A stretch of DNA of 64,000 nucleotides from Streptomyces noursei ATCC 11455 (GCF_001704275.1 NZ_CP011533.1:1426001-1490000); one strand, 5' to 3'. Positions 50,691 to 58,705 are shown, numbered from the stretch's first letter. Notes: generated from the sequence alone by a model not told the origin. Translations and numbers: made by a program.

Positions 50691-52214
50691 GTGGCACGTT
50701 ATGCGCACCCCGGGTCCACCGATGCCGTGATGAGCTATCAGTCCCGCTACGACCACTGGATCGGCGGTGAGTTCGTGGCGCCCGCCCAGGGCCGGTACTT
50801 CGAGAACCCGACGCCGGTCAACGGCCAGCCGTTCACCGAGGTCGCCCGCGGCACGGCCGAGGACGTCGAGCGCGCCCTGGACGCGGCCCACGCCGCCGCC
50901 CCCGGCTGGGCCCGCACCCCCGCGGCGGAACGCGCCGGCGTGCTCAACAAGATCGCCGACCGGATGGAGCAGCACCTGGAGGCGCTGGCGGTCGCCGAGA
51001 GCTGGGAGAACGGCAAGCCCGTACGCGAGGCGCTGGCCGCGGACATCCCGCTCGCCATCGACCACTTCCGCTACTTCGCGGGCGCGGTCCGGGCCCAGGA
51101 GGGCACCCTCTCGGAGATCGACGAGGACACCGTCGCGTACCACTTCCACGAGCCGCTGGGCGTGGTCGGCCAGATCATCCCCTGGAACTTCCCGATCCTG
51201 ATGGCGACATGGAAGCTGGCCCCGGCGCTGGCCGCCGGGAACACGGTGGTCCTCAAGCCCGCCGAACAGACCCCGGCCTCGGTGCACTTCCTGATGAGCC
51301 TGATCGCCGACCTGCTGCCGCCGGGCGTCGTCAACATCGTCAACGGCTTCGGCGTCGAGGCGGGCAAGCCGCTGGCGTCCAGCCCCCGGGTGGCCAAGAT
51401 CGCCTTCACCGGCGAGACCACCACCGGCCGACTGATCATGCAGTACGCCTCCGAGCACCTGCGGCCGGTGACCCTGGAGTTGGGCGGCAAGAGCCCCAAC
51501 ATCTTCTTCGACGACGTCTCCCGGGCCGCCGACGACTTCCAGGACAAGGCCCTCGAAGGCTTCACCATGTTCGCCCTCAACCAGGGCGAGGTGTGCACCT
51601 GCCCGTCCCGGGCGCTGATCCAGCGCGGGCACTACGCCGACTTCCTGGCGGCCGGCGTCTCCCGCACGGAGAAGATCGTCCAGGGCCACCCCCTCGACAC
51701 CGAAACCATGATCGGCGCGCAGGCGTCCAACGACCAACTGGAGAAGATCCTCTCCTACTTCGACATCGGCCAGAAGGAAGGCGCCAAGGTCCTCACCGGC
51801 GGCACCCGGGCCGAGCTGGGCGGCGAGCTGGAGGGCGGCTACTACGTCCGCCCGACCATCTTCGAGGGCAACAACGACATGCGGATCTTCCAGGAGGAGA
51901 TCTTCGGCCCGGTCGTGGCGGTGGCCCCGTTCGCCGACTTCGACGAGGCGATCACGATCGCCAACGACACCCTCTACGGCCTCGGCGCCGGCGTCTGGAC
52001 CCGCGACGGCTCCACGGCCTACCGCGCCGGCCGCGCCATCCAGGCCGGCCGGGTATGGACCAACTGCTACCACGCCTACCCCGCCCACGCCGCCTTCGGC
52101 GGCTACAAGCAGTCCGGCATCGGCCGCGAAACCCACAAGATGATGCTGGACCACTACCAGCAGACGAAGAACCTCCTGGTGTCGTACTCGCCGAAGAGGC
52201 TCGGCTTCTTCTAA
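50691..52214 (+). CDS. Aldehyde dehydrogenase (AldB/ExaC type), 3' end supplied by an integrated element
   Basis: 507 residues; the GTG at 50691 follows GGGGAGG. The family motifs are complete: [20 protein letters not shown] (NAD site), [21 protein letters not shown] (catalytic base Glu), the active-site cysteine in [11 protein letters not shown], and EIFGPVVAV. It is similar to acetaldehyde or broad-range NAD-dependent dehydrogenases. It is probably controlled by the GAF regulator upstream. Its last 58 bp (52156-52213) are repeated at 57455-57512, so the present C-terminus [18 protein letters not shown] was probably brought in by the element integrated behind it. Confidence 0.95.
   Translation: MARYAHPGSTDAVMSYQSRYDHWIGGEFVAPAQGRYFENPTPVNGQPFTEVARGTAEDVERALDAAHAAAPGWARTPAAERAGVLNKIADRMEQHLEALAVAESWENGKPVREALAADIPLAIDHFRYFAGAVRAQEGTLSEIDEDTVAYHFHEPLGVVGQIIPWNFPILMATWKLAPALAAGNTVVLKPAEQTPASVHFLMSLIADLLPPGVVNIVNGFGVEAGKPLASSPRVAKIAFTGETTTGRLIMQYASEHLRPVTLELGGKSPNIFFDDVSRAADDFQDKALEGFTMFALNQGEVCTCPSRALIQRGHYADFLAAGVSRTEKIVQGHPLDTETMIGAQASNDQLEKILSYFDIGQKEGAKVLTGGTRAELGGELEGGYYVRPTIFEGNNDMRIFQEEIFGPVVAVAPFADFDEAITIANDTLYGLGAGVWTRDGSTAYRAGRAIQAGRVWTNCYHAYPAHAAFGGYKQSGIGRETHKMMLDHYQQTKNLLVSYSPKRLGFF
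52156..52213 (+). repeat. attL: 58-bp direct repeat at the 3' end of the aldehyde dehydrogenase gene
   Basis: It matches 57455-57512 at 56 of 58 positions (25 identical, one mismatch, 23 identical, one mismatch, 8 identical). Both mismatches are third-position synonymous changes. Same orientation, 5299 bp apart. This is the size and placement expected for the attachment site of a tyrosine-recombinase element that inserts into a gene 3' end. Confidence 0.85.
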
Positions 52215-52226
52215 GCGCACAAGAAA

Positions 52227-52262
52227 AGGCGCCTGACCTGGGCTTTTGCCCGTCAGGCGCCT
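52227..52262 (+). terminator. Terminator of the aldehyde dehydrogenase gene (element-side copy)
   Basis: AGGCGCCTGAC (52227-52237) pairs with GTCAGGCGCCT (52252-52262) around a GGGCTTTTGCCC-like inner stem. A diverged copy follows the second 58-bp repeat at 57551-57583. Confidence 0.8.
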
Positions 52263-52347
52263 CTCCCTAGGTCCGCTAATAGTCGGGCCCGGTTCACGCG
52301 TTAACTCCCAGTTCCTCCCACCGCTATCCCGCTCCTGACCAGCGCTT

Positions 52348-52367
52348 CCGGACCAGTCACGGACCAA
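52348..52367 (+). repeat. Putative integrase arm site, left
   Basis: CCGGACCAGTCACGGACCAA matches 57371-57390 at 18 of 20 positions in the same orientation. It lies 134 bp inside the left repeat, just beyond the integrase stop codon. Each copy contains two GGACCA units, as expected for arm-type integrase binding sites. Confidence 0.55.
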
Positions 52368-52376
52368 AACCCCGGA

Positions 52377-53107
52377 TCAGCCCTCAGGCGCCGCACTCCG
52401 GCTGATGCGGTCCCACTCCTGCATGGACTGCTCGATGAGGCGGTTGGCCTGCTCCCGCACGCCGTCCAGGAACTTGGCGTAGTGCCGGAAGAGGACCTCG
52501 ATGCTCTGGCCCGCGCGGCGAGCGCATTCGGCCGGGTCCACGCCGGAGTACAGCCAGAGGGAGATCCCTGCGTGCAGGAGGTCGTAGGGCCTCTTGGCGA
52601 GGCCGGAGGCGCGCTCCGTGCGGGTCAGGACAAACTCCCTCGCCCGCTTCCACGTTATGCCGTACGCCGCGAAGTCCACATAATTGCCCGCCTGGTTGCG
52701 GAACAGCCGTCCGTCTGGCGCCACACCGAATCGTTCGATGCGCGCACGGAGCATGCGTACGAAATGGGGTGGGATGGGAACAGGCCGGGTAGCGGTCTCG
52801 GCGCGGCGCTTGAGCGAGTGAACCTCGTAGACCCCGCCGTCGTCCGTCCACTCCTTTCCTGCGGTGACGACGCCCCCTGACAGGTTGAGCATTCCCCAAC
52901 CTGTCTCAGGCAGGTGGCACTGCTCGAACCGGAGGTGGATGACCTCCGCCGGCCGCATTGCCGCGTAGTACATACAGCCGAAGAACGCCTCAAGGTGAGG
53001 ACCGCGCCCGGGCAGCGGGGCGACCGCCGCGAGCAGGCGGGCAACTTGGGCCGGGTTGGGAACGGCTGCCGGGTCCACCTCCTCGTTGACGGCCGGAGCG
53101 TTCCACC
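52377..53107 (-). pseudogene. Truncated tyrosine recombinase (integrase) with mutated catalytic arginine
   Basis: The frame is open from just after a TGA near 53131 and could start at GTG 53078. It encodes the C-terminal catalytic domain only: YFAENPLNGLRWNAP, AAMRPAEVIHLRFEQ (Arg I), SLKRRAETATRPVPIP (lysine strand), RPYDLLHAGISLWLYSG, and the nucleophile tyrosine in LFRHYAKFLDG. The arm-binding and core-binding N-terminal domains are absent. In the box II motif, where relatives have RPYDLRHAG, the arginine is leucine (CTG codon). The enzyme is therefore almost certainly inactive. It lies next to the left repeat, the usual integrase position. Confidence 0.85.
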
Positions 53108-53175
53108 TGAGTCCGTTGAGAGGGTTCTCCGCAAAGTACCCCTCCGTTCAACGACGGGCGCAGCCTGCCGGCAGG

Positions 53176-53440
53176 TCAGCCGACCCAGATCCCCTCAGGT
53201 GAGACCCAGCGTGCGAGGCATGGGCCCGCGTCACTGACCGGGCTCGACCAGGACACATCAGGGACCTGGCACCCAAAGTCGTCGGCGAGTGCCCGCACGA
53301 ACGTGGCGCCCACGCCCTGGCAGCGGCAGGAGTCCGTCACCCAGATCAGGATGATGCGTGGGCGCAGGGTGTCGTCCTGATCGCCATACCGTGCCCCTTC
53401 GTCTAGATCCCATCGACGCGGGCACGATAATTTCGCGTAT
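53176..53440 (-). pseudogene. Remnant of a GNAT-like protein gene from the element
   Basis: In one minus frame ending at TGA 53176-53178 the sequence reads RRWDLDEGARYGDQDDTLRP, RIILIWVTDSCRCQGVGAT, FVRALADDFGCQVPDVSWSS and ARWVSPEGIWVG. The RCQGVGATFVRALA block is acetyl-CoA-loop-like. No start codon or N-terminal half is present. I read it as the C-terminal part of a GNAT-type protein common on Streptomyces mobile elements. It supports the decayed-element interpretation. Confidence 0.55.
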
Positions 53441-53470
53441 CTTCTGGGGCCCCACCCCAGCCTGCGCTAA

Positions 53471-53502
53471 TAGAAAGCTATAAAGAAAGCTAGCCGTATA
53501 GC
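53471..53502. repeat. AT-rich direct repeats and palindrome inside the island
   Basis: AGAAAGCTA occurs at 53472-53480 and 53484-53492, followed by the inverted repeat GCTAGCCGTATAGC (53489-53502). The stretch is markedly less GC-rich than its surroundings. It may be a leftover promoter or operator of the element. Confidence 0.4.
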
Positions 53503-53597
53503 ATTTCACCGGGATGCGGTGAGGAGACGGCGGCTTTGGCGTGCCGAGAGTGGAATACACGACTGACTGTCGGGGGCTACGGCATCACGGCCGCGGT

Positions 53598-54215
53598 TCA
53601 GGCAACGGCTGCGTCCTGGCTGTGCAGGGTGGGACGTTTATCGCCACGCGCAGTGGAAGGTCCCTCCCAGCGCACCGCGCGTTGACTGTCGAGGCCGAAC
53701 TGGTCCATGACACGGGCAACTAGGTGGTTCACGATGTCGTCTATCGATTCGGGCTTGTTGTAGAAGGCCGGCATGGGCGGCAGGATCGTCACTCCCATCC
53801 GGGAGAGGGCCAACATGTTTTCCAGGTGAATGGCCGACAGTGGGGTTTCCCGCACGCCGAGCACCAGGGGACGCCGTTCCTTGAGAACGACATCTGCCGC
53901 CCGTGACACGAGGTCACTTCCGTAACCGGCCCGGATCGCAGCGAGCGTCTTGGCGCTGCACGGCAGAATCACCATGCCGTCGGTGCGGAACGAGCCGCTG
54001 GAGATGGCGGCCGCTTGGTCCTCGGCGCCGTGGACCGCATCTGCCAGTTTCGCGACCTCCCGCGCCGTCCACGAGGTCTCCAACTCAATGGTCGCCCGTG
54101 CCCAGCGACTCATGACCAGGTGTGTCTCCACGTCCGGCTGCCGGCGCAGCTCCTCCAGCAATCGGATGCCCAGAATCGCCCCCGTGGCGCCCGTCATCCC
54201 TACGACCAACCGCAT
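53598..54215 (-). CDS. ubiX: UbiX-type flavin prenyltransferase
   Basis: 205 residues; the ATG at 54215 follows GAGAGGTGATG. Family motifs are MRLVVGMTGATGAILGIRLL (FMN loop), VMSRWARATIELET, SSGSFRTDGMVILPCSAKTL, AAIRAGYGSDLVSRAADVVL, KERRPLVLGVRETPLSAIHL and GVTILPPMPAFYNKPE. It makes prenylated FMN, the cofactor of UbiD decarboxylases. It lies downstream of the UbiD gene on the same strand but separated by a strong hairpin, so it may have separate or attenuated expression. The tail after SQRAVRWEG is unusual low-complexity sequence. Confidence 0.94.
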   Translation of the reverse strand: MRLVVGMTGATGAILGIRLLEELRRQPDVETHLVMSRWARATIELETSWTAREVAKLADAVHGAEDQAAAISSGSFRTDGMVILPCSAKTLAAIRAGYGSDLVSRAADVVLKERRPLVLGVRETPLSAIHLENMLALSRMGVTILPPMPAFYNKPESIDDIVNHLVARVMDQFGLDSQRAVRWEGPSTARGDKRPTLHSQDAAVA

Positions 54216-54360
54216 GTCATCACCTCTCACTTGAACTTGCCTGAATGCCCCGTATCGCGCCGATTCGAAGAGACGCATTGCCCCCGGCGTGCTCATTCCT
54301 CCGCCGCGGCGACCCAGCGCATGCGGCTTTCCGGCGGGGGCGTTGCCGGACGCCGTGGCG

Positions 54361-54417
54361 TGGGACGCAGGGCGGCCGTGGCGCAGCCTGGGCTGGGCGC
54401 GGCCGCCCTGCGTCCCA
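54361..54417 (-). terminator. Hairpin between the UbiD and UbiX genes
   Basis: TGGGACGCAGGGCGGCC (54361-54377) pairs with GGCCGCCCTGCGTCCCA (54401-54417), with partial pairing inside. It begins a few bases after the UbiD stop codon and would terminate or attenuate transcription before ubiX. Confidence 0.8.
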
Positions 54418-54423
54418 TCGGAG

Positions 54424-55893
54424 TCAACGCTGGTGCCGGGCCAGTACCTTGGACCGCACCTCGGCGGGGTAGGCGTGCTCGAAATTGGAGGTCACCTGGC
54501 GCTCTCCGGGTGCGGGGAGCAGTGCCTCGTGTACCACCTTGGTGGCATGCGCGGCGTGCCGCTCTTCCTCGGTGTAGCAGGCGAGCAGCGGCAGGATGGG
54601 GCCGCCTTCGAAGTAGACCTTGCGGTCCACGGGGTGGACCCGGGTGGCGAGTGCCCACAGCAGGACATGCTCGTCGGCGGGGTCGATGTCGTCGTCGAGA
54701 AGGAACACCTGCGGCAGGCAGTGACCGAACTTGGTCGAGTAGAGGGTCTCGCCGACCTGGCGGGCGAACTCCTCCGGCGTGGTGCCGGGCAGTCGGTCGC
54801 GCCAGTCGGAGGGCACGGTCACCGCATACCAGTGGCCGGCGCTGTACATCGAGCCCCAGACGGTGGTGACCGGAAGGCCCGCTGCGCGCAGCGCGGCCAC
54901 CGAGCCGACGGCCATGCCGATGGTCTGCGAGGTGTGGCACTCGTCGACGGGGGTGCCTTCCGCGACGATGGGCCAGATCGGGTCGTCGCGGTAGGTGATC
55001 GCCTCCACGCTGTAGACCGGCTGGAGGCTCGTTTCGGTCGGAATGTAGCCTGCGTACTCGCCGAACGGCCCCTCCACGCCGGAGCGTTCGATGGAGAGGT
55101 GCCCCTCGATGACGATCTCGGCACTGGCGGGGACCAGCAGATCCGAAAGTTCGGCCTTGACCACCTTGAGCGGTTCATCGATCAGTGCGCCGATGTAGTC
55201 GGCCTCGTTGACGTTGTCGGGCAGCGGGACACCGCCGATGAACGGAATGGCCGGGTCGCCGCCCTGCACCAGGGCGTACGGCATGGGCTTGCCGAGGTCG
55301 ACCCACTGCTGCCAGACCTGGGCGATGTGCTGGGGGTGCATGACCAGGCCGGTCATGTGCTTGCCGTCGACCATCATGATCCGGGCGATGGACCAGTTGG
55401 TCCACGAACCGTCCGGGGTCTGGGCGATGATCACGCCGTAGGTGTTGGCGTAGCGGTTGCCGTCGCCGTGGTGCACGAACGGCACCGGGAAACGGGTCAG
55501 GTCCGCGTCGTCGCCGAGCAGCACGTTCTGCTTGACTTCGGCCTCTTCACGGCTGACTGACTTCGGGGGGATGCCGGGGCGGCTCCAGGTGTCGACCAGG
55601 CGCTCCACCACATCGCGGCCGGTGGCCTCCGGCGGAAGGCCGATGCTCAGCGCGACGCGGGCGAACGGCTTGTCCGGGGCGGAGCTCAGCGCGGCCGGCG
55701 AGCCGATCAGGCGAAAGCCTTCCTCCACACCGCTGACCTTCTCAAACAGCGGTGCGGGAAGACGGCGCTCAACGCTGTAGCGCGTGTGCGCGGCGGCTTC
55801 CAGGTTCCAGTCGACCTCCGTATCGACTCGGTCGAGGTCGCCAAGGGCCTCCAGTGCCGCAATGTGTTCGCGCAGATCCGAAGGGTGCTGCAT
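54424..55893 (-). CDS. ubiD: UbiD-family (de)carboxylase, probable aromatic-acid decarboxylase
   Basis: 489 residues, full length for the family. Key blocks are GNRYANTYGVIIAQTPDG, NWSIARIMMVDGKHMTGLVM (prFMN-binding Ser/Arg), VVKAELSDLLVPASAEIVIE and the catalytic Glu region EGPFGEYAGYIP. VDECHTSQTIGMAVGS, GSMYSAGHWYAVTVP, FGHCLPQVFLLDDDIDP and HPVDRKVYFEGGP follow. It would remove or add CO2 on a hydroxyaryl or heteroaryl acid with prenylated FMN from the neighbouring UbiX. The layout is like the vanillate/4-hydroxybenzoate decarboxylase (vdc) clusters of Streptomyces, but no small VdcD-like gene was found. The divergent MarR gene suggests induction by the phenolic substrate. Confidence 0.93.
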   Translation of the reverse strand: MQHPSDLREHIAALEALGDLDRVDTEVDWNLEAAAHTRYSVERRLPAPLFEKVSGVEEGFRLIGSPAALSSAPDKPFARVALSIGLPPEATGRDVVERLVDTWSRPGIPPKSVSREEAEVKQNVLLGDDADLTRFPVPFVHHGDGNRYANTYGVIIAQTPDGSWTNWSIARIMMVDGKHMTGLVMHPQHIAQVWQQWVDLGKPMPYALVQGGDPAIPFIGGVPLPDNVNEADYIGALIDEPLKVVKAELSDLLVPASAEIVIEGHLSIERSGVEGPFGEYAGYIPTETSLQPVYSVEAITYRDDPIWPIVAEGTPVDECHTSQTIGMAVGSVAALRAAGLPVTTVWGSMYSAGHWYAVTVPSDWRDRLPGTTPEEFARQVGETLYSTKFGHCLPQVFLLDDDIDPADEHVLLWALATRVHPVDRKVYFEGGPILPLLACYTEEERHAAHATKVVHEALLPAPGERQVTSNFEHAYPAEVRSKVLARHQR

Positions 55894-55931
55894 AGGGAAT
55901 CCTAAATGTCAGTGTACGGACTGTTGGTGTG

Positions 55932-55942
55932 CTGAATATCAG
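55932..55942. promoter_or_regulatory. Candidate MarR operator
   Basis: CTGAATATCAG is a 4-bp inverted repeat around ATA, midway between the divergent UbiD and MarR genes in an AT-richer stretch. The similar CAGTGTAC and CAGCCTAC elements nearby may belong to the same site. Confidence 0.4.
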
Positions 55943-56024
55943 CCTACGCCGGATGGTTGCCTTGGGCAACCCGATGCCGTGTGTCAGGATCTTCATCTCG
56001 CCCCTGGAACGGAGTCCCTACGCC

Positions 56025-56447
56025 ATGCGCGTCCAGCCGCTCGACGACATCCCCATGCACCTGCTGCGCCGTGCGCTGCAGAGGGCCACCGCGGCGTGGC
56101 AGGCGGAGGTGCCCGAGCTCACCGCCCCGCAGTACGCGACACTCAGCGTGCTCGCGGAGCGTCCCGGGATCGACCAGTCCGCGCTCTGTCAGGCAACGGC
56201 CATTGACCGCTCCACCATGACCGCCCTGCTGGACCGGCTCTCCTCGCGCGGCTGGCTGGTCCGCGAAATCGACCCGGCCAACCGACGGCGCCATATCGTC
56301 CGTATCACCCAGGAGGGCCGTGCACTCCTGCATGACCTGGAGCCCGCGGTCACGCGTGTGAACCAGTGGACCGTCGATCAAATCGACGAGGAGAGGGCTC
56401 CCGCGCTACTCCCCCTGCTCCGCGACCTGGCCGGCATCGAGTCTTGA
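56025..56447 (+). CDS. MarR-family transcriptional regulator
   Basis: 140 residues; the ATG at 56025 (GGAG 12 nt upstream) starts MRVQPLDDIPMHLLRRALQR. The winged helix is ALCQATAIDRSTMTALLDRL then SSRGWLVREIDPANRRRHIV, a classic MarR signature. It is divergent from the UbiD gene across 131 bp. MarR proteins often bind phenolic acids, which fits control of an aromatic-acid decarboxylase. Confidence 0.93.
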   Translation: MRVQPLDDIPMHLLRRALQRATAAWQAEVPELTAPQYATLSVLAERPGIDQSALCQATAIDRSTMTALLDRLSSRGWLVREIDPANRRRHIVRITQEGRALLHDLEPAVTRVNQWTVDQIDEERAPALLPLLRDLAGIES

Positions 56448-56512
56448 CGAGTCAACGTACGAGTCGAAGTCGGGGCCTTGAGGGCGCTTCGTCGCGGAGA
56501 GGGTGATCAGGG

Positions 56513-56677
56513 CATCACCAGACAATCCCGCCGACCGCCAACTTCAGCCGTCAAGACAGCGGATACGAACTGGATATCGTTGCCGGAGTACCTCGGCCTA
56601 CCCAGATGACGTCAGCGGTCGCCTCGTCTTGCGGGTTCGGCGGCCAGAACGCTGTTCTGCTCTTCACCGTTCCCTAA
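56513..56677 (+). pseudogene. Ketosynthase 3'-end remnant
   Basis: The frame reads HHQTIPPTANFSRQDSGYEL, DIVAGVPRPTQMTSAVASSC and GFGGQNAVLLFTVP then TAA. HQTIPPTANF and GFGGQNAVLLF are the conserved C-terminal blocks of beta-ketoacyl synthases. A TGA two codons upstream interrupts the frame, and removing one base there would restore V-I-R-H-H-Q, so it is frameshifted and truncated. About 55 codons survive. It shows that the island was assembled from pieces of a larger biosynthetic region. Confidence 0.65.
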
Positions 56678-56694
56678 GAAGCCGCCGGAAGAAG

Positions 56695-57045
56695 AGCGAG
56701 CAGGTCACCGCCCGACTGGGAGGCACGGCATCACTGGACCGCCGGCATCGCACCGTGGCGCAGGATGTCCAGGTCGTCGATACCGTCCGCGCCTGCGGCC
56801 ATGCCGACCACGATGCTGGTGACCTTGGCGTCCGCCGCCGCACCCGCACCATTTGCCGCGCCCGTCAGCTTCACCTTCTTGGCCACCAGCCGTGAGAGAC
56901 CGCACCGCTCGGCCAACCGCGTCACCGGGACCAGCCCGGTCTGCGCGATCAGGTTCGGGTCGTCGAACGCAGCGGAGACCGCAGCCGGGGTATGGGAACC
57001 TTCAACTACGAGGTGCCTTGCGGCCCAGCGGTTCGGTGCATCCGG
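56695..57045 (-). pseudogene. IS1380-type transposase N-terminal remnant
   Basis: The minus frame reads ARHLVVEGSHTPAAVSAAFD, DPNLIAQTGLVPVTRLAERC, GLSRLVAKKVKLTGAANGAG, KVTSIVVGMAAGADGIDDLD and ILRHGAMPAVQ then TGA. FDDPNL, the AERCGL helix and GMAAGADxIDDLDxLRHG are hallmark N-terminal blocks of IS1380-family transposases. A weak out-of-frame continuation follows the stop and the catalytic DDE part is missing. No terminal inverted repeats were identified. Confidence 0.75.
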
Positions 57046-57370
57046 AGCACAGCAAGACCGCGTCGAACACCACGCACCAGGCCCACCCCCGAACGCGGAA
57101 ACCCCCGCCGGAGGCCAGCCGACGGGGGTTCCTCACCTAGCACTTGCTATCACACGCGTCTCACCAACGCCGTCGATGCCGCTGGACCACAAGGCCCCCA
57201 CCTGCACAAACGGCCCCGGCCTAGACCACGTGGACGGCACTGGACGCTTCTGACAACCTGTGCCATGTGGTTCCGTCGTCGACGGCCACGTCGTCCGGAG
57301 CCTGGCCACGGTCGCCCTCCCGAACGGTACCGACAGCCCTTCCCCAGCTTTCGGTGCTTGAGGCCAAGAT
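57046..57370. other. Island spacer, no gene recognised
   Basis: No convincing reading frame is seen on either strand. It holds one clear hairpin (57100-57130). Confidence 0.5.
57100..57130. terminator. Hairpin in the island spacer
   Basis: AACCCCCG (57100-57107) pairs with CGGGGGTT (57123-57130) around a 15-nt loop that has further partial pairing (CCGG). Terminator-like. Confidence 0.6.
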
Positions 57371-57390
57371 CCGGACCATACACGGACCAA
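57371..57390 (+). repeat. Putative integrase arm site, right
   Basis: CCGGACCATACACGGACCAA matches the left arm site at 52348-52367 at 18 of 20 positions, 64 bp inside the right 58-bp repeat. Confidence 0.55.
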
Positions 57391-57454
57391 TGCTCTCCCT
57401 ACAGCACTCACAGCCACCATTGCAGCAGGTCAGCACCACTATGAGCGCTGTACC

Positions 57455-57512
57455 ACCAGCAGACGAAGAACCTCCTGGTCTCGTACTCGCCGAAGAGGCT
57501 CGGGTTCTTCTA
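57455..57512 (+). repeat. attR: displaced 3' end of the aldehyde dehydrogenase gene
   Basis: This copy of 52156-52213 still encodes [18 protein letters not shown] in frame, followed by TAG. The two differences are synonymous (GTG/GTC and GGC/GGG). This indicates that the two copies descend from coding sequences under selection in different hosts. It is not attached to an open reading frame upstream. Confidence 0.85.
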
Positions 57513-57550
57513 GACCCGTAGCCCCGTAGCCCCGTAGGCCCGCGAGAAAG

Positions 57551-57583
57551 GGCGTCTGACCGGGGAATTTCCCGTCAGGCGCC
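57551..57583. terminator. Original aldehyde dehydrogenase terminator, now serving the AsnC gene too
   Basis: GGCGTCTGACCGGG (57551-57564) pairs with CCCGTCAGGCGCC (57571-57583) around GAATTT with one bulge. It resembles the hairpin at 52227-52262. The stop codon of the convergent AsnC-family gene lies within its right arm. Confidence 0.75.
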
Positions 57584-58585
57584 TTCTTTCTGGGCGCTGG
57601 GGCCGGGAGTTCGGGAGGGGTGGCGGATCAGGCCGGTGCGTTTGACGGTCGCCAGGAGCGGGGTGGTGTCGAGGGCGGTGACGCCGGACAGGGGGCCGAC
57701 GGCGTCGGTGAGGAAGGTGTAGAGGGCGTCGAGGTCGGCCGCAGCGAGGGCGACGACGAGGTTGGCGGGGCCGGTGGTGGCGGCGCAGAACCGCACCTGC
57801 GGATGGACGGCGAGGATCCGTGCGGTCTCCTGAAGTGCGCCGGGCCGTACGGCGATCCACAGCAGGGCTTCGGCGTGCGCGCCGAGCAGGGCGAGGTCGA
57901 TCTCGGTGGCCGGGCGCACGACCTGGCCGCGGACGAGGGCGTCGAGGCGTCGGCGGGCGGTGAGCGCGGTGGTGCCGGCGCGGCGGGCGAGTTCGGTGTA
58001 GGTGGCCCGGCCGTCCTCGGTGAGCGCCGCGATCAGCGCGGTGTCGAGGTCGAGGGGCGCGGGAGGCGCCGTCGGGGGCGGTGGTTCGGGGGTGAGCCGG
58101 GCCTGTTCCTCCGGTGCGAGGAGGCCGGCGGTCCAGCGGAACGCGGTGGGGAAGACCCGCAGCAGGGTGTGGGAGGTCCAGGAGTCGACGGCGTCGGTGG
58201 CGGGCAGGTCGCGCAGCAGCAGGGTATTGCGGGCGTCGGGGCCGTCGAGGAAGAAGATCGTGGAGATCTCGTCGCCGCCGCCGAGGATGTCGACCCAGAC
58301 GGTGTCGGTGCGGCGGGCCAGTGCGTGGGCGACGTGACGGATCTTGTGGGGGCGGCAGCGGACGCGCAGGGCGAGGGGGATCAGGTGCGGGAAGCGTGCC
58401 GGGTTGCGGACGACCGTCGCGCGCAGGGTGCCGTCGGCGTACAGCGGTGTGACGCGGCGTACCACGGTGCGCTCGGACAGCCCCAGGCAGCGGGCCAGTG
58501 CGCGCCAGGAGGCGCGCGGCGCGGCGAGCAGGGCGGCGGCGATCCGGCGGTCCGTCTCGTCGAGCGTCTGGCGCATGATCTGCAT
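57575..58585 (-). CDS. AsnC-type regulator with duplicated domains (336 aa)
   Basis: 336 residues, about twice the usual AsnC length. It contains two HTH units, DRRIAAALLAAPRASWRALA followed by RCLGLSERTVVRRV, and DTALIAALTEDGRATYTELA followed by RRAGTTALTARRRL. Each is followed by a partial RAM-like domain. It is divergent from the YtcJ-like amidohydrolase at 58706 and probably controls it. The stop overlaps the terminator hairpin at the island border. Confidence 0.9.
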   Translation of the reverse strand: MQIMRQTLDETDRRIAAALLAAPRASWRALARCLGLSERTVVRRVTPLYADGTLRATVVRNPARFPHLIPLALRVRCRPHKIRHVAHALARRTDTVWVDILGGGDEISTIFFLDGPDARNTLLLRDLPATDAVDSWTSHTLLRVFPTAFRWTAGLLAPEEQARLTPEPPPPTAPPAPLDLDTALIAALTEDGRATYTELARRAGTTALTARRRLDALVRGQVVRPATEIDLALLGAHAEALLWIAVRPGALQETARILAVHPQVRFCAATTGPANLVVALAAADLDALYTFLTDAVGPLSGVTALDTTPLLATVKRTGLIRHPSRTPGPSAQKEGA

Positions 58586-58705
58586 TCTAGGCCGTGGATG
58601 TGGCGTGTTTTCTGTGCAGCTGGGTGCCAGATGTGGGTGAATCGGCGATCTGCTTCTACAACGGTCTCGTCACGACGACTATGCGAGACGGCGGTGGAGA
58701 CGACG

